Assembly: GCA_000310025.1 (NCBI GenBank)
Contig: FN648407.1
Span: forward strand, 138,447 to 172,643
Direction of reading: 5' to 3'
Origin: Ectocarpus siliculosus
Lineage: Eukaryota > Sar > Phaeophyceae > Ectocarpales > Ectocarpaceae
DNA: 34,197 nucleotides
Shown here: piece by piece, positions 20,425 to 32,223 of the stretch
How positions within the stretch are numbered: the stretch's first letter is position 1
How the letters are laid out: each line of letters begins with the position of its first letter
Made by a program: the position numbers and the translations under genes
The notes under the pieces: generated by a model
Databases searched by the model: none
What the model was told of the DNA's origin: nothing
Seen by the model: only the letters and a program-made list of their open reading frames with translations

Positions 20425-23400
20425 CTACTACTTCGAAGTATAATTTAGTTGTTACGTTGCAAAGTGGCATGATGGACGTGTGTATTTGCAGCGGCGGGCG
20501 GCACCAGTTGCGTGCGTGGGAAACGGGCGATGCGCTGGCGGCACATACGGGACGGGGGTCGTGTCTTCTAGCGGTGCGCAAGCACCCTCCAGCAGGAGTT
20601 GTGTCTCGTCGGTACGCTAGGGTTACGGCGGTGTGTGGACCACGCCGACAATAGTATGCATAATAGCAAAAGAAAGCACGCAGAAGTTCGGTCTTCGATG
20701 GCCAGGGAAATTTCTTGTAATGTTCTACCAACGCTTGCAAGAGCTCCGCTCACCGCTGTTGTTGGCGTACACATATATTTTTCGGAACGGACGGTGGTGT
20801 GTGTGACGCAAGCAGATGGACCACATCTATCCACCGGGTCTCTCGGGGAAAGCATCTACTCATAGGACCACCCACCACCGTATTACGTAAGGGAGTAAGC
20901 ACTCGGCTATGGGACGCTACGACTGCCGGTGCTCTTGGCCGTGATTTCTTAAAACATTATGTATCCCACCAAAAAAAAACCAACATGTGCCGTAAGTAAG
21001 GCACCTGACGCCTGCATTATGAACGCCATCTATCTTTGTGCTCTGTGCCAAAGCATCACACACAGCGGTTGTGCAACTTTCGTCGTTGTGCTCCAACCCC
21101 CAACCACTGCTATCTGAGGCGACTTCGCTAACTTGCAGCCGGTAGGTGCTCGTGGCCTTGATGTAGTTCTTGACAGTGCAACAGGCACCTTTGGCACCTT
21201 TGTATGTACCGAGAGAGCTGTTGCTTTCCGAGAAAATGCGGGATTGCCGACAGCAGCAGAAGACAGAACAAGCAAGCCGACCGCGGCAGGAAGGGGTACG
21301 CGACCACGCACATCTGAGGGCAACAGCCCGAACAGCCAACAATCGGCGGTATGTACGTTGAGCTAATGGTGCCATGCATCATCCCTCCTTCAGATGTCCC
21401 GGCCTACCAACTCGGCCAGCACGCACCTTGTTGATGAAGATGATCGCAGGCATGATGGTTGATCAATGTCTCCGGCCGATCAGCCCGGCAGTTTCTCAAC
21501 AGCAGGCGAGAGAGCTTCCGACGGCGAAGGCCAGCCTCCTTCTCTGCGAAACGAGTGTATCAGCAGGGCAAGCGAGAGAGGCGTCAAACCCTATCTGTCC
21601 TAGAAACAGGTTTCCGCGCACTTCATGCCGTCGGCGAAGCCAAGGCGGGAGTAGACCACCTGCTACAGCATCGCAAACGTTGAGAGTGCCGCCCAAAGCA
21701 GAAGGCGGATAACACGCATGTCTGTCTGTCGGGCATGTTGGAGTTGGTGAGCGACACCGCTGCTGCGGAAACAGGCTTGCTGCAGAACAATGAGTCGGAG
21801 TTGTTGAACCACGGGCGGATTGACGCCGGGCCCGTCATGCCGCCAGAGGTCACGCGAGGTGGTCGCGCGGAGACTCCACCGAAAGCTGTCATGGCAAGGC
21901 CACGAAGGTGTGCGACAACACACAATGAAGGATGGATTTTTGGCAACAGAACAGGACAGCCCGCATCCCGTCAGACTTTTGACTTTTCAACTCTAGGACT
22001 CTGGGCCTAACGCACCGATGATGTGCCCTGGTCGGTCGGACGGGGAACCGAGAGCACCAGACGTAGTGCTCACCACACCTCTATCCCCTCCGATCTTCGA
22101 GCTTCACAGCGACCCTTGGGGAGCCGCCGCCGCTGCTGTTACTGCCTCCACTGCTGTTGATGCTGAAGGTTGAGTGAGAGAGCGGGATGGAACCATGAAC
22201 TGCACGGTGTGTACTCCTGTCGTGTCAAACAAAACAAACATGCCGCGCGGGACGTTGCATGTTCACATGGGGGATCCGCAGACCGCGCTAAAAACCGAGA
22301 GAGGCATTCGCCGAAGAAAATGTCGTCCACCTGTAGTCTACTGTGCTGCTGTGCTGCTACGGAGAGCGGCGGGTGCGTGTCACATGCATGTATGTGACGC
22401 ACACACATCCGACCTTTGCACTGCTGCGACACTTATTCAGTACCAAGTTCTCGGCGCACCGCAGCGTGGTCTCTAAGTGTGTATGTAGCCGACAGAGTGT
22501 TGGTGACGTTGACTCTACGCTAGCTAGCTGTTGATTGTTCACATCTTATCCATACACTCTACATCATGTAGACTGCAGGTACCGGACTCTACTGTAGACT
22601 GCACCCTAACGTTACGTCGCACGAGAATCTACAGTTGTATACCGAAACCTGGACCGATCTTCAAAGCTGAACTACTCTTGCAGAAAAACAGTGGCGGTAC
22701 CGAAAATGGAATGGCGCCGGTGGAACTGTCTCTCGTGAATGAAGCTTCCGAAAACGTTTAATTTGATTTTGACATCCTCGCTGTAGTGGTGGGAGTACTG
22801 CTGCTGTAGTCGATGCAAGCTTTGAAAAGTCCAGCAGCAGGTATGGTATCTTGCGCCACCTACTGGTATGTACGGCAGGGTACTAGGTCCGTCCGGGGTG
22901 TTCGTTTTGATGTAGCACGTTGGAGTGGATAGCAACAGGCACAGATGACGTGCCGGCCTAGGCCCATTTTTTTTTCTCTAACTCCCTCGCCTAAAATACT
23001 CGCTACCGAGCCTCTGTGAAAGTGTCCCCCTACAGAGAGTACCCCCTCCCTCTCTTCGCTGTCGGTATAGCAGTTGCACAAAATTGTATGAGGGACACGA
23101 ACCAATACTGTACCATCACCGCTCTACACACACCGTGATACAATACTGTAGTAGTGAGCGAGAGACGGACGGACGAACGGGGAGAGGGAGGGCAGACTCA
23201 TCCTGTTCGCTAAGACGACGACGACGACGGGAGTTCAGACGGGTATGGCTTCGCGCACCCTTAGCTGAAAATATACTCCATGTTGTTGCCGTGTGGGAAG
23301 CCCTGTCAGCTTCTTCGTGTATCATGTCGGGGGGAGAATCACGCCGTGCGCATATATATGTAGGTAGGCTTTGCGAAACGCAATAAGAGTGCCACCGACG

Positions 23401-25101
23401 ACGCGGGCACGCGGTGGTTCCGGATGACATGCGTTTCTTCCACAGGACAAAGGCTCTCAGAGCAGTGAGAAAGCCGTGCAACCCTGAGGGCTCTTAGTTC
23501 TTGGTGGTATTTTCCTAGCGAAGGGGAAGGAGGGAGAGCGTTTAGACGACGAGAACCGAGAGCGAGTCTATTTCTTGTAAGAACGTCTTCGCCCGAGGGG
23601 AGAGAACGAAAAGACGAAATATAAGCAGTGTGCTGGTTGCTCTTGCAATGGTGTTGGCCACGTGGAAAGTTTGTCGAGCCACACCGTGAACACCAGTTAT
23701 GTCGACGTCCATGTGGTTGCTCTTCCAATCGTGGTCACCGTATGTATGTATGGAAGAAAAAATGTCGAGTCACATCCATCAGTAGTAGCAGCGATGTCGA
23801 TGTCCGTGAGACAAACGTGTATCAACCTCGTTGAGCTCCAAAACACGGCTCAATCATCGGATAGGCACCTCCGTCGCGGTTGACGTTTCACACAAGTCAT
23901 TCCCCGTTGAGGGACAAAGCAGGTGACCGTTACAAGGACCATAGACTTAAACTTCCCCGTGTAAAGGCAACGAACCACAGTTCTCCTCTGTGTAGTCTTC
24001 ACCACACATTGGCGCAGAAAAGCTGCGGCAGACCAAGAGCCTTCCAGCTCTGTATCGAACTCATGGCGAGGCAACCATGTAGCGCCCGTCAACGCGTGAG
24101 GTTTCACAAATGGTAAGACACACAAGTCGCGCACAAGTTCGGTCCAGAGGGAAACAGGCGCACGATTTGATGCCTCAACACAGCGTAGGGGGTCCGACAG
24201 CAGTTACTTCTACTTGTTGTTTCGAAAACCCCTTTTAGGCAGCAAGTCGACGGTCGATGAACCCACGCATTCACCCGGAACGAGAGTTTGTGAGACATCC
24301 CACTCGGTGGGTAATAGCCAAAATGCCTCGCGTACTTTGAGCAGCATTTTGCCGACCAACAGTCGCGGGAGACAGCGAGGTCTCGCATGCTAGGCAGCGA
24401 CGAGGTTCATCAGCACATCACAAACAGCGCCAAGACATGAATCGAAACTGACGGTACAAGTGAAATCGTGTACGCCATTGGTGCACAGTCTACGCACAAG
24501 CTGTGCACAATAGAAGAGATCCATCCAATGCGACACGGACAGATGCTTTTCGTTCGAAAGTGCGCTCTTTTCCTCCCTCATCATTTGTAGTCTACACATC
24601 CTGCGACGAACGCAAGCGGGCGACCTCCTAACGGTGAATAGTCCCGCATACAGGAGAGCCAACGATTAGGGGAAGGCCCAAAACTCAGGACGAGATGATT
24701 CTTTTGAGTCAGCTACCACCGTTTGAGAGAGCCTGCATACAAACATGAACGTACATCCTTGCGCCCTAGGGGTAAACGATAGCTCTACCGTAACGCCAAC
24801 CGTCGAAACAACAAAGCAGCATCCTTGCCTTGTCCCAAAGGTGAACGACCAGTTCGTCGGAGGCATGCTACGTGTGCTGTACAAGTAAATTCACGACAAA
24901 AACTCGAGCTCCATCGTACAGCCAAGCACACAATGCCCCAGACGACTACCGAGCTACCGGTCACCCCTTGCCAAGGTCGAACAGCGACGCACGCCGGTCG
25001 ACGCTCCCGCTCCCCGCCGCACCTCCCGCCGTCAGGTCTCCTATCCTTTGATCCATACAAAAAATGGGCAAAAGCTCCGCCTCTCCTTCCCCCAACGCGA
25101 G
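20425..25101. other. Region without a recognised gene between the kinase 5' end and NDUFB10
   Basis: This 4.7-kb stretch must include the kinase promoter and perhaps its first exon(s), plus the NDUFB10 3' UTR. I could not find a frame with recognisable protein signature on either strand. It holds a degenerate MITE (22637-22854) and a short GAC repeat near 23215. Confidence 0.5.
22637..22854. mobile_element. Degenerate MITE, family M1 copy 2
   Basis: The left end GTATACCGAAACCTGGACCGATCTTCAAAGCT and right end AAGCTTTGAAAAGTCCAGCA...GGTATCTTGC are inverted relatives of each other. Both match the arms of the intact copy at 29590-29784. No coding capacity. Confidence 0.7.
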
Positions 25102-25416
25102 CTACTCCTCGTCACCGTCCGCCCCGGCTCCGGGCGGCTTCAGTCTCCCGAAGGTCTTATCTTGGATGATTTCTAGGTACTTGGTGGTAAGGTGCTTGCA
25201 GTTGACGTAGTGGTTCACCCCTTCCTTGCGGTAGCAGGCGATAACCTCCTGCCGCAGCAGCTTGACGCGCTCTTTCGCGATCAGGTGTTCCCGCATAAAC
25301 TGCTCCCTGGAGTTTGCCCATGCGACCGGGTCGCTGCGGTCGCTCTTGGGAACGTGCGGGTACGGCTGCAACGTCGCGTCCGACAACCTTGCCCCCAGCT
25401 TAGCCTCGTCCGCCAT
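25102..25416 (-). CDS. NDUFB10: NADH dehydrogenase [ubiquinone] 1 beta subcomplex subunit 10 (NDUFB10/PDSW), complex I
   Basis: A nuclear-encoded accessory subunit of mitochondrial complex I, in the beta/distal membrane-arm module on the intermembrane-space side. The single-exon frame gives about 104 residues, close to the plant subunit (about 106). The core CYRKEGVNHYVNCKHL is the plant-type signature (CYRVEGVNHYQKCRHL) and also resembles the animal QREGQNYQQNC. It is preceded by an amphipathic helix, AKERVKLLRQEV. The two Cys of that signature are conserved. The start was chosen at MADEAKLG (25416), which fits family length. An in-frame start 12 codons upstream is possible. The tail ends GADGDEE with stop at 25102-25104. 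It is transcribed divergently from the gene at 25839. Confidence 0.9.
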   Translation of the reverse strand: MADEAKLGARLSDATLQPYPHVPKSDRSDPVAWANSREQFMREHLIAKERVKLLRQEVIACYRKEGVNHYVNCKHLTTKYLEIIQDKTFGRLKPPGAGADGDEE

Positions 25417-25838
25417 GATGCTGTCTGTGTTGCGTCCCTTGCTAGATAGCACAAGCAGCAGCGCCGCTTGTTGCGCTCGATGCGTTGACGGGGCCTCTCC
25501 GCCGACTTGAGAGAGTCTGCAAGTTGGCGGCTCGAGCTTCTAACACCAACTTTCTCTGCCTGTCCAGTTGTAGCGTCCAGCGCTCGTGGACGATGTTGCT
25601 GAGTCTCGCAGCTGCACACCGGTTGTAGCCTACGCACGCAGTGCCCTGCTGAGTGTGCAATGTGTGTGCGGCGTGAGGCACGAACATGCACCACGGCGCC
25701 CCCAATAGTACCCCCCCCCCTCCCGCCGGCCCTTCTACTCCAGAGGGAGAGCGCCAGCTCGCAGCTCCCCCTGCCTGCCTCGTCCACTGCTGTCCAGTGT
25801 CGAGATTGAGAGAGAGAGAGAGAGAGAGAGAGTGCTTG
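25417..25838. promoter_or_regulatory. Putative bidirectional promoter region
   Basis: Only 422 bp separate the NDUFB10 start (minus) from the next plus-strand ATG at 25839 (270 bp if the upstream in-frame ATG at 25686 is used). Both promoters should lie here. A poly-C run near 25710 and a (GA)n run at 25804-25831 are visible; no TATA box is obvious. Confidence 0.45.
25804..25831. repeat. (GA)n microsatellite
   Basis: A nearly perfect GA run just before the ATG at 25839. If translation begins at the in-frame ATG 25686, it encodes alternating Arg-Glu; otherwise it is 5' UTR. Confidence 0.9.
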
Positions 25839-25961
25839 ATGAACATGCGGTACGCTACACGAGCTGCTGCTGCAGTAGGGGTCTTTGCGGCATCGTCGGG
25901 GTCCATCGTCAGGGAGGCCTTCCTAGCCGGACCCTTGTTCCACCCAGCGGCGGTGCGCCAC

Positions 25962-26012
<51 letters not shown>

Positions 26013-29000
26013 GACGACAAGTTGACGTTCGCCTCCTCGACGGCTGCCGGCAGACCCACCACAGCCCTTCCGCCAAGATGTCGACGGAGCCATGGGCTGG
26101 TGAGGTGCGCTGCAGCCTCTCCGTTGAGACCAACGCCGACGCCGGCTGCCGCACGGCGGCGCTCAGGGCACCGCAGACCTCGCGATCCCGCCGTAACGGC
26201 CATGTCTGCCGCAGCCGACGAGGGGGATAGCAGCGTCTTGGGGCCACTGCGTCCTCTGAGCCCAACTGAAGATGGTGGCGATGTGTTCAATCCCAATCCG
26301 CTGGCGCGGAACGACCCAGAGCGCGCGAGGGTGAGTGAGCGAGTCTCCGCCGCAGCAGTATTTTCCAGGTGTACCACCCTAACCGCCGTACTCGCCTTGG
26401 ACACTGCTTGTGCTGTACAGAAGGGGGCCCGATATAAGGCGGTGTGAATAAGGCGGTTGTCCGATATAAGGCGGCTGAAATTGGCGCACACAACTCAGAC
26501 CCGATATAAGGCGGCACCGCCTCATATAGGCAATCTCCCTGTATAAGGCGGTAACTACCCAAGTAAAATCCGATATATGGCGGTGATCATGTTCGCATCA
26601 CGACGCCCCCTCTGAAACACCTGTACCTTTGTGGCCCAAGACACCTGAAGGTCAACACAATGCCCTGGCTTAACGGAATACAACCCCTACTGTAGGCGCG
26701 CACACACTTTTTGTGTTCGGCCGCACGAAACCGTATTGTTTTACGCGGAGGAATTCGATGCGAACGAGCGCGGACACATCACTCTTTGCACACACGCCGT
26801 CGGCCCGGAGCATGCACTGAGCCAACTCTCCCAACACTTCGGCTCTCTGGAAAGGGCCGCGGGGGAGTCCAGCAATCGCGAAGCCGTTTTCCACCTTCAG
26901 AAGGCCAAAATGGCGATGATCAAAGCTCACGCGTCTAAACCCGTGCGGCAGTCGACATGAGAGAGTTCTTGTAGGCGGATAGACGGATTCTCTCAGCTGT
27001 TGTCTTTCATAGAGCAGGGTGTGCTGCAAAAGAGTGGTCGCATTTTCAGAGGTACAAGCGCCGGGGCAAGTAGTGCTTAACCCGGCCAACGTCATGGACG
27101 CAGCGAATACAAATGTTTTTCGGTGCCACGATTGCTTTCCAACTATTGCGTGCGTCCATGTTGGCTAGCTTAAGTTTTGTTCTTCACGAAGGAAAAATAT
27201 TCGGTGTCCCTCGCATCAGTAGAAGTGTTGGTTTGGACACGTTATTCGTCTACTCTACCAGAGCCTTGTGCGGCGGTATTGTTGGATGCAGATGTACATT
27301 CTGCTGTACACTCCCAGCGGGGTCGTACGGCATCAGATGTACACGTACATACCGCTGCAAACAACGCTCAAACAATTGCAAGCAATCTTGCTCGTTCTAC
27401 ACGCGTGAATGCATGACGCGTGCCCATTTCTTCCACTCAGCGACGCGCCGTGAGGTGATGCCCAAATACGCTGAAACCTCCTTTCTTCATTTGTCTTAAA
27501 TAAGGCGGTCACCGCCCTATTGGGCCAATCTCAGACCGTGTATAAGGCGGTTAACGCCTTATACACGTATAAGGCGGCTGCCCGATATAAGGCGGTTTCC
27601 TTCACCACGCACTACACCGCCTTTTATCGGGCCCCCTACTTGTCCAAAGAACTTGCTGAATGCACACAAGGTCTCCCTGCGGGACGTGGTTGTCTACCCT
27701 CCCTCAGGTGACGCAAGACCAACATGCGCATTGCCCGAAGAGGGACTGTGTGTCTTACAACGCTTGTATTTCCGCACAAAACATCGCGCACGTTGTTATT
27801 CTGCATTGGAGCCAGCTCGAGCGGACAATATTTGGCAGCGAAAACTCAGACTTCCATATGATATGTCTTTGATTGATTGATGATGGCAGATTTCCGATGA
27901 GAACCGAATTGAAGCCGAAACAACACCACAAATGGGACATGTTCAACACTGCGGCTGGATGCATGCTCTCAGTCTTGTCTGCACTTGGCCCGCTGCGAAG
28001 TGTAGTAGACGTAGGTACAGCTGTTGGACAATGCGATGATACGAAGAGTCACAGCCATGAATCATCGAATGAATGAATGAACGAATGAAAGTGGAGAAGC
28101 TAGAAGCAAATATTTCAAACCGTCGTATTTGATGGGTTTGATAAGTTTCAGAATTGGTTCGCCAGGCTTTGTCAGCGCGGAACGCGTCCCCGGGGTTTTG
28201 AGCCAGTTTTCGCAACTTTGGCCGTCAACCACACGCGCCACGGAGGCCTACCGAGCTCCGGGCACGGCGTTAAGGTAGCGACGAGCCTCCTGCGTGCCCC
28301 TGAGAAGGAACCGCGATAAAAGACTCGCTGCCGCGAGAGAAAGCAACGCCGAAGCATGAAACGTGACCAAATCTTGTATGTGCACATGTCAAAGTAACCA
28401 CCCGAGGGAATCGTGCTTGACAGACGTTGGGGGGATTGTACCCTTCATGAATGGGATCTACACAGCAGTAGTAGTTGTTGCAATGTAAAGGACTAGTATT
28501 CATGTTCATGTTTCCGGTGGATGCCACCCAGAGGGTCGGGCCTAACCAGTGCCGTACGACTCTTTCCCAAGCGTAGGTGAACAACCTCATCACTATCTTG
28601 GCGGGGACACCGATGGCGGAGTGGAAGCCGGCTGTGATCGACGAGTACATGGAGAGCTTGCTCAAGAGAGGCATCTTCCGGCAGACCATGGACGAGCGGC
28701 TGGCGAAAGTGCGAAGCGGGGAGGAACGGGAGGCGCTCGCCCGAGTGGATTCCTACATGACGGGCTTTCTAGGGCACGAGTGGCGTAAGGCTTCTCGAAA
28801 GAAGGTGGGAGGAGGAGGCGGACGGGGGCGGGGCGATGTTGGTCACGGCCTTGAGTTGCTACAGCAGACTCTTTCTTTCGGCTTTTTGACAGAGTGTTCG
28901 TGCATAGCAACAAGTCATCGTCTATCAAGTGTGGCCTTATCCACGGCGTGTTGACCAATGAGCGGCAGTTGGTATGACGACCTGCACCAAAGACCGAGTC

Positions 29001-31587
29001 GCGTGAGAATGTTGATGATTGCTCCAGAGCCACACGGCTGCCACGCGAACCGAACACCTGGTTATGCTGGGCTCCGTTGGACGTGAGAGTGGGGGCTGTA
29101 ATGTATTCGGACATACGCCCAGTTGTCGCAACACCGTGCGAGTACAAGAACAGCAGTACGGGGTCTATCTTTTTCAGCACTCGTTTGGTTCGGGTACCAC
29201 CAATGGAAGCACGTTGGGAGATATGCCTTGAGTTTAGGTGTGAGACGCACATGGACCGACTGGAGATGAGTCATGCACAGAGTCTTTTCCGAAAGCGTCC
29301 ATTCACAGCGTGTGCGGATACGTAAACTCTCAAGCGTCGTGAGCAGTACCACTGCTGCTGCTCAGGGTAACTGGTGCGTTCACCAGCACTCACCATAGTG
29401 CTGCGTACCTGCGTCACCAGGTTCTGGTTTTGCAACCCTATGCCAAAAGGCACGGTAGACGCTCTCATAATGCAAGATGATCGTGTGCAATTTTGGAGAT
29501 AGGTTGCACGTGAGAGACCCCGCCAAACCTACGACACCACGTGCGCAGGCCTCTTGATCTTGCTTGGAGATTACCGTGGGTTACATGACGTAAGATATCA
29601 CACCCCCTGGACCGATTTTCAAAGCTCAGTTACCCCACGACCAAGAGGATGCCGGAGGCAAACGATGCGTGTTCGAAAAACTCTCGACGGGACGGGTCCA
29701 ACTCCGTGTTTTTCGGTATTATCACTGATTTCCCTGCCGAATAGTCAAGCTTTGAAAATCGGTCCAGGGGGTGTGATATCTTACGCAACCTACGCTACTG
29801 GTCGCCGGGAAGAGCGTAACTGGGGCCACTATGCCATTCGTCACTTTTTGTGCTGACGTGGCAATCCCTCAACGTTTGCTGTACAGCCCGCCCGCTCAAT
29901 GTGTTTCTTCTTCCTGCTGGTTGGTATCCCCAGGTGTCGGTAATTTTAAGTGCGGCGGCGGAAGGCCCGATGGAGCTGGATGACTGCGTCCAGACTCTGG
30001 GCAAGGCGGATCTTCTCGACAGCGACCTTACGGAATACGTGGCCAGCTTGATCACAGCTGAGGTGAGCCGCGCCGTCGACGCAGGATCATCAGCAGTTCT
30101 ACCGCATTTAGGTTTGACTTCGTCCGATGTCACGAGCAGGTCTTTGGTCTTGCTGTGGTGTACCGTGCACCGTCATGCTCTGTGATGCAGTAGAACTTGC
30201 AGCCGGCGATGCTGCAGGGAAAAATCAACCAGACGTGAGAGGAAAGTGGTTCATGCGCGCTGTGGCAACAGCGAAGACAAGAGTTCTGTGCATGACACAC
30301 TTGAGCGCGATGTAGATGCTCAGTCTATTGCAGCTTTGCGTTTGCGTGGTCAACAAACGCCAACGGTCTACGCTGCTTGCTCTGCCGTGATGCAGGAGCG
30401 AAAATGCGTGAAGTCGGTGCTGCTGAAGGTCCTCAAAACTGTTCGGGATCGGATCCAGGCCGAATTGAGAATGGGGTGAGTGGGTGTAAACAATCGATGT
30501 CGTCTTTACGAACGGCGAATTTGCATGGGTTGTCGCTTTGCGGGCGGGATACCGTGCAGGACACTCGTCGCCATTTATTATTGCGCCTCGTGTTCTGTTC
30601 ATGTCGAATTTGGGTTGAGCGCCAGCATAAGAACATTTCATGGTGTGTGGAAGCAAGACGCCAGCCCGCCAGTGTGCGCGAACGTGAAACAATGTCTGGT
30701 GTCGTTGCGGCCGTTTCCCTGAGCAGTAGTGTAGCAGCGAAGATGTTGACGAAAGATGGCGAAATTTTTTCTAACAGCAGCGGCTAGGCAGTGGAATCTA
30801 TTTGGGCGACACTTGGATACACCCCTTAAGCTCTCCCATCTGCTTGGTGGTCTCAAGTAGGATACCCTCGTGGGCATGTCCCAGGGCGTGATGAAGCTTT
30901 GTTGTTGATGTTACGCTGCACCCTGGGACATCCAACACCAACATGAGCTTTCATCACGCCCTGGGACATGCCCACGAGGGTATCCTACGTTAGGCCGCCA
31001 AGCAAATGGGAGTGGTAGTGCCGTGCTTGTCAAGGTCAAGGACGAGGATCTCCACTAAAGGGCCACAGTCTTGTACCTCGCACCTCCTTGGGTGTATGCT
31101 TGGGCCTGAACTGTCCCATAGAATCGCGGGCGTACACTATTGAGCTGACCCCCCAGGTGGGATAGCGTATTTGGCCGCGGCATTTCCATACCGCTGTGGC
31201 CCACAAGTAGTTGGTCTGCGTCATGAATCGTCACCCCATACGATCATGAGTGATTAACTTCCAAGCAGAGCGATTTTAGAAGTACGAACCCGATTGCTTT
31301 CTTCCACCTGCCCTTCCTGCGGACACGACAGGGCACGACCGGAGATCCGCACTCTAGCGCGAGCGCTGGCCATTGAGGACGGTGCGCAGCGGAAGGAGTT
31401 CCTGCAGCACGCGTTCCCCAAACTCGAGGAGCTGGACGAGTTTGTCAAGTTCGTGGAGGAAGGGATTGACTTCCTGGGGGATGATTTCGGTTTCGCGGTG
31501 CGGACGAACATGCCGCAGGAGCACTTCGACAAGATGAAGGCGATCTACGCTGAGGCCTCGGCCATGCGGAGGATGTACTTGCAGTGA
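25839..31587 (+). CDS. Unrecognised multi-exon protein, possibly organelle-targeted
   Basis: I do not recognise this family. Likely exons: 25839-26330 (ends ARNDPERAR before GTGAGTGAGC); 28577-28804 (VNNLITILAGTP to WRKASRKK); 29934-30062 (VSVILSAAAEGPMELDD to SLITAE); possibly 30203-30234 (PAMLQGKINQ); 30396 to about 30476 (ERKCVKSVLLKVLKTVRDRI to ELRMG); and 31332-31587 (ARPEIRTLARAL to AMRRMYLQ, stop). Phases agree except around 30203-30234, which leaves phase 2 while the next exon needs phase 0; direct joining from 30062 to 30396 fits. The N-terminus (MNMRYATRAAAAVGVFA) is basic and hydrophobic, which could be a transit peptide, then a run of 15 Ser (25963-26009). The rest is mostly predicted amphipathic helices with no motif I can name. 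It diverges from NDUFB10 and converges on tRNase Z. Confidence 0.6.
25963..26010. repeat. (AGC)n microsatellite encoding poly-Ser
   Basis: About 15 AGC triplets in exon 1 of the unrecognised gene encode a Ser run. Likely length-variable. Confidence 0.95.
26422..27637. mobile_element. 1.2-kb element with inverted ends built of TATAAGGCGG repeats
   Basis: The left end AGGGGGCCCGATATAAGGCG and right end (reverse complement) AGGGGGCCCGATAAAAGGCG match at 19 of 20 positions. Behind each end sit several more units of CCGATATAAGGCGG: 26422-26592 on the left, 27498-27637 on the right. Another family copy is at 5130-5272. I found no clear target-site duplication. The two clusters could instead be two separate MITEs, which would leave the middle as unique intron sequence. 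Confidence 0.6.
26736..26960 (+). CDS. Small ORF of unknown function inside the inverted-repeat element
   Basis: About 74 residues, containing EEFDANERGHITLCTHAVG and an alpha-helical Ala/Lys-rich end (HLQKAKMAMIKAH, then SKPVRQST). Composition is protein-like and GC-rich against AT-richer surroundings. It has no recognised family and no obvious splice sites joining it to the host gene. It could be cargo of the element, a captured exon fragment, or chance. Confidence 0.3.
   Translation: MFYAEEFDANERGHITLCTHAVGPEHALSQLSQHFGSLERAAGESSNREAVFHLQKAKMAMIKAHASKPVRQST
29590..29784. mobile_element. MITE with perfect 37-bp terminal inverted repeats, family M1 copy 1
   Basis: The left arm 29590-29626 (GTAAGATATCACACCCCCTG onward) and right arm 29748-29784 are perfect reverse complements over 37 bp. 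The total is 195 bp with no coding capacity. A diverged sibling is at 22637-22854. No clear target-site duplication. It lies in the intron just before the exon at 29934. Confidence 0.92.
30832..31013. repeat. Long inverted repeat (hairpin) element
   Basis: The core 30857-30988 has near-perfect arms of about 42 bp (TAGGATACCCTCGTGGGCAT, CCCAGGGCGTGATGAAGCT) around a loop of about 45 bp. The pairing continues outward, more diverged, to about 30832 and 31013 (CTCCCATYTGCTTGGYGG). It may be a fold-back MITE. It lies in the intron before the last exon of the unrecognised gene. Confidence 0.88.
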
Positions 31588-32223
31588 TTGATGGGGGTGG
31601 CGTGTTTTCATGGGGGACGCGTTTTGGATGGCTTGTTTTGAGACGGCGTGTTTGCAGGGAGTGATCTCCCTCCAAGCTCGATGAAATCGACTACTATGCA
31701 GCCAGTCGTTTTTATTCCATGGTCGAAGAATATTGGGGATCATTTCTATGCGAACGGTTGTAAGTGAGTTCGTAGGCGCGCGGCGTGTATCGTGATAATT
31801 GTTTGGGTACGCAAGACACCGGGAACAGGCGAAGGAGTTGCTAATGGCCAACAGGCGCAGGGGGTGGCACTCTCGTACGTATGTGTGCATGGTTTGTTAA
31901 AAAAATCGGTTGCGTAGCAACCGTAAAGGCAGGGGTCTCGTGTATTTTCCCTGCGAGCGCGAGACGATATCCCTGTGACAACAAAGAAGAGAGTGGTTGG
32001 AGAGCCAATATTAGCACGGGGCTGCACCGCTCACGCCCATGTCCTTTTGTTCCGTCCCTATACTCTCTGGAGGCTGTGCAACGTTGCGGATATGGCTATC
32101 CCTGCCCATTTTCACCGACGGAATGGAAGACGAGCCCAACAAAAGTAAGTCCGGCACCAAGAGAGGACCGGCATGTACCCTCCCGCAACAGAACACGAGA
32201 AAACTATACGACAACCCCATGTA
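31588..32223. other. Intergenic region between two convergent genes
   Basis: 636 bases between the stop of the plus-strand unrecognised gene and the stop of tRNase Z on the minus strand. It should hold both 3' UTRs. No gene, repeat or clear polyadenylation signal is seen. Confidence 0.6.

Noticed and set aside
18077-20448. Long plus-strand open frames opposite the big kinase exon (for example 19043-19720 and 19792-20448)
   Set aside because: They are antisense shadows of a GC-rich exon; the minus strand carries the coherent kinase protein and splice sites.
26670-27095. Minus-strand frame overlapping the small ORF in the inverted-end element
   Set aside because: The plus-strand frame has the more protein-like composition; neither is certain, but the minus frame has no recognisable feature.
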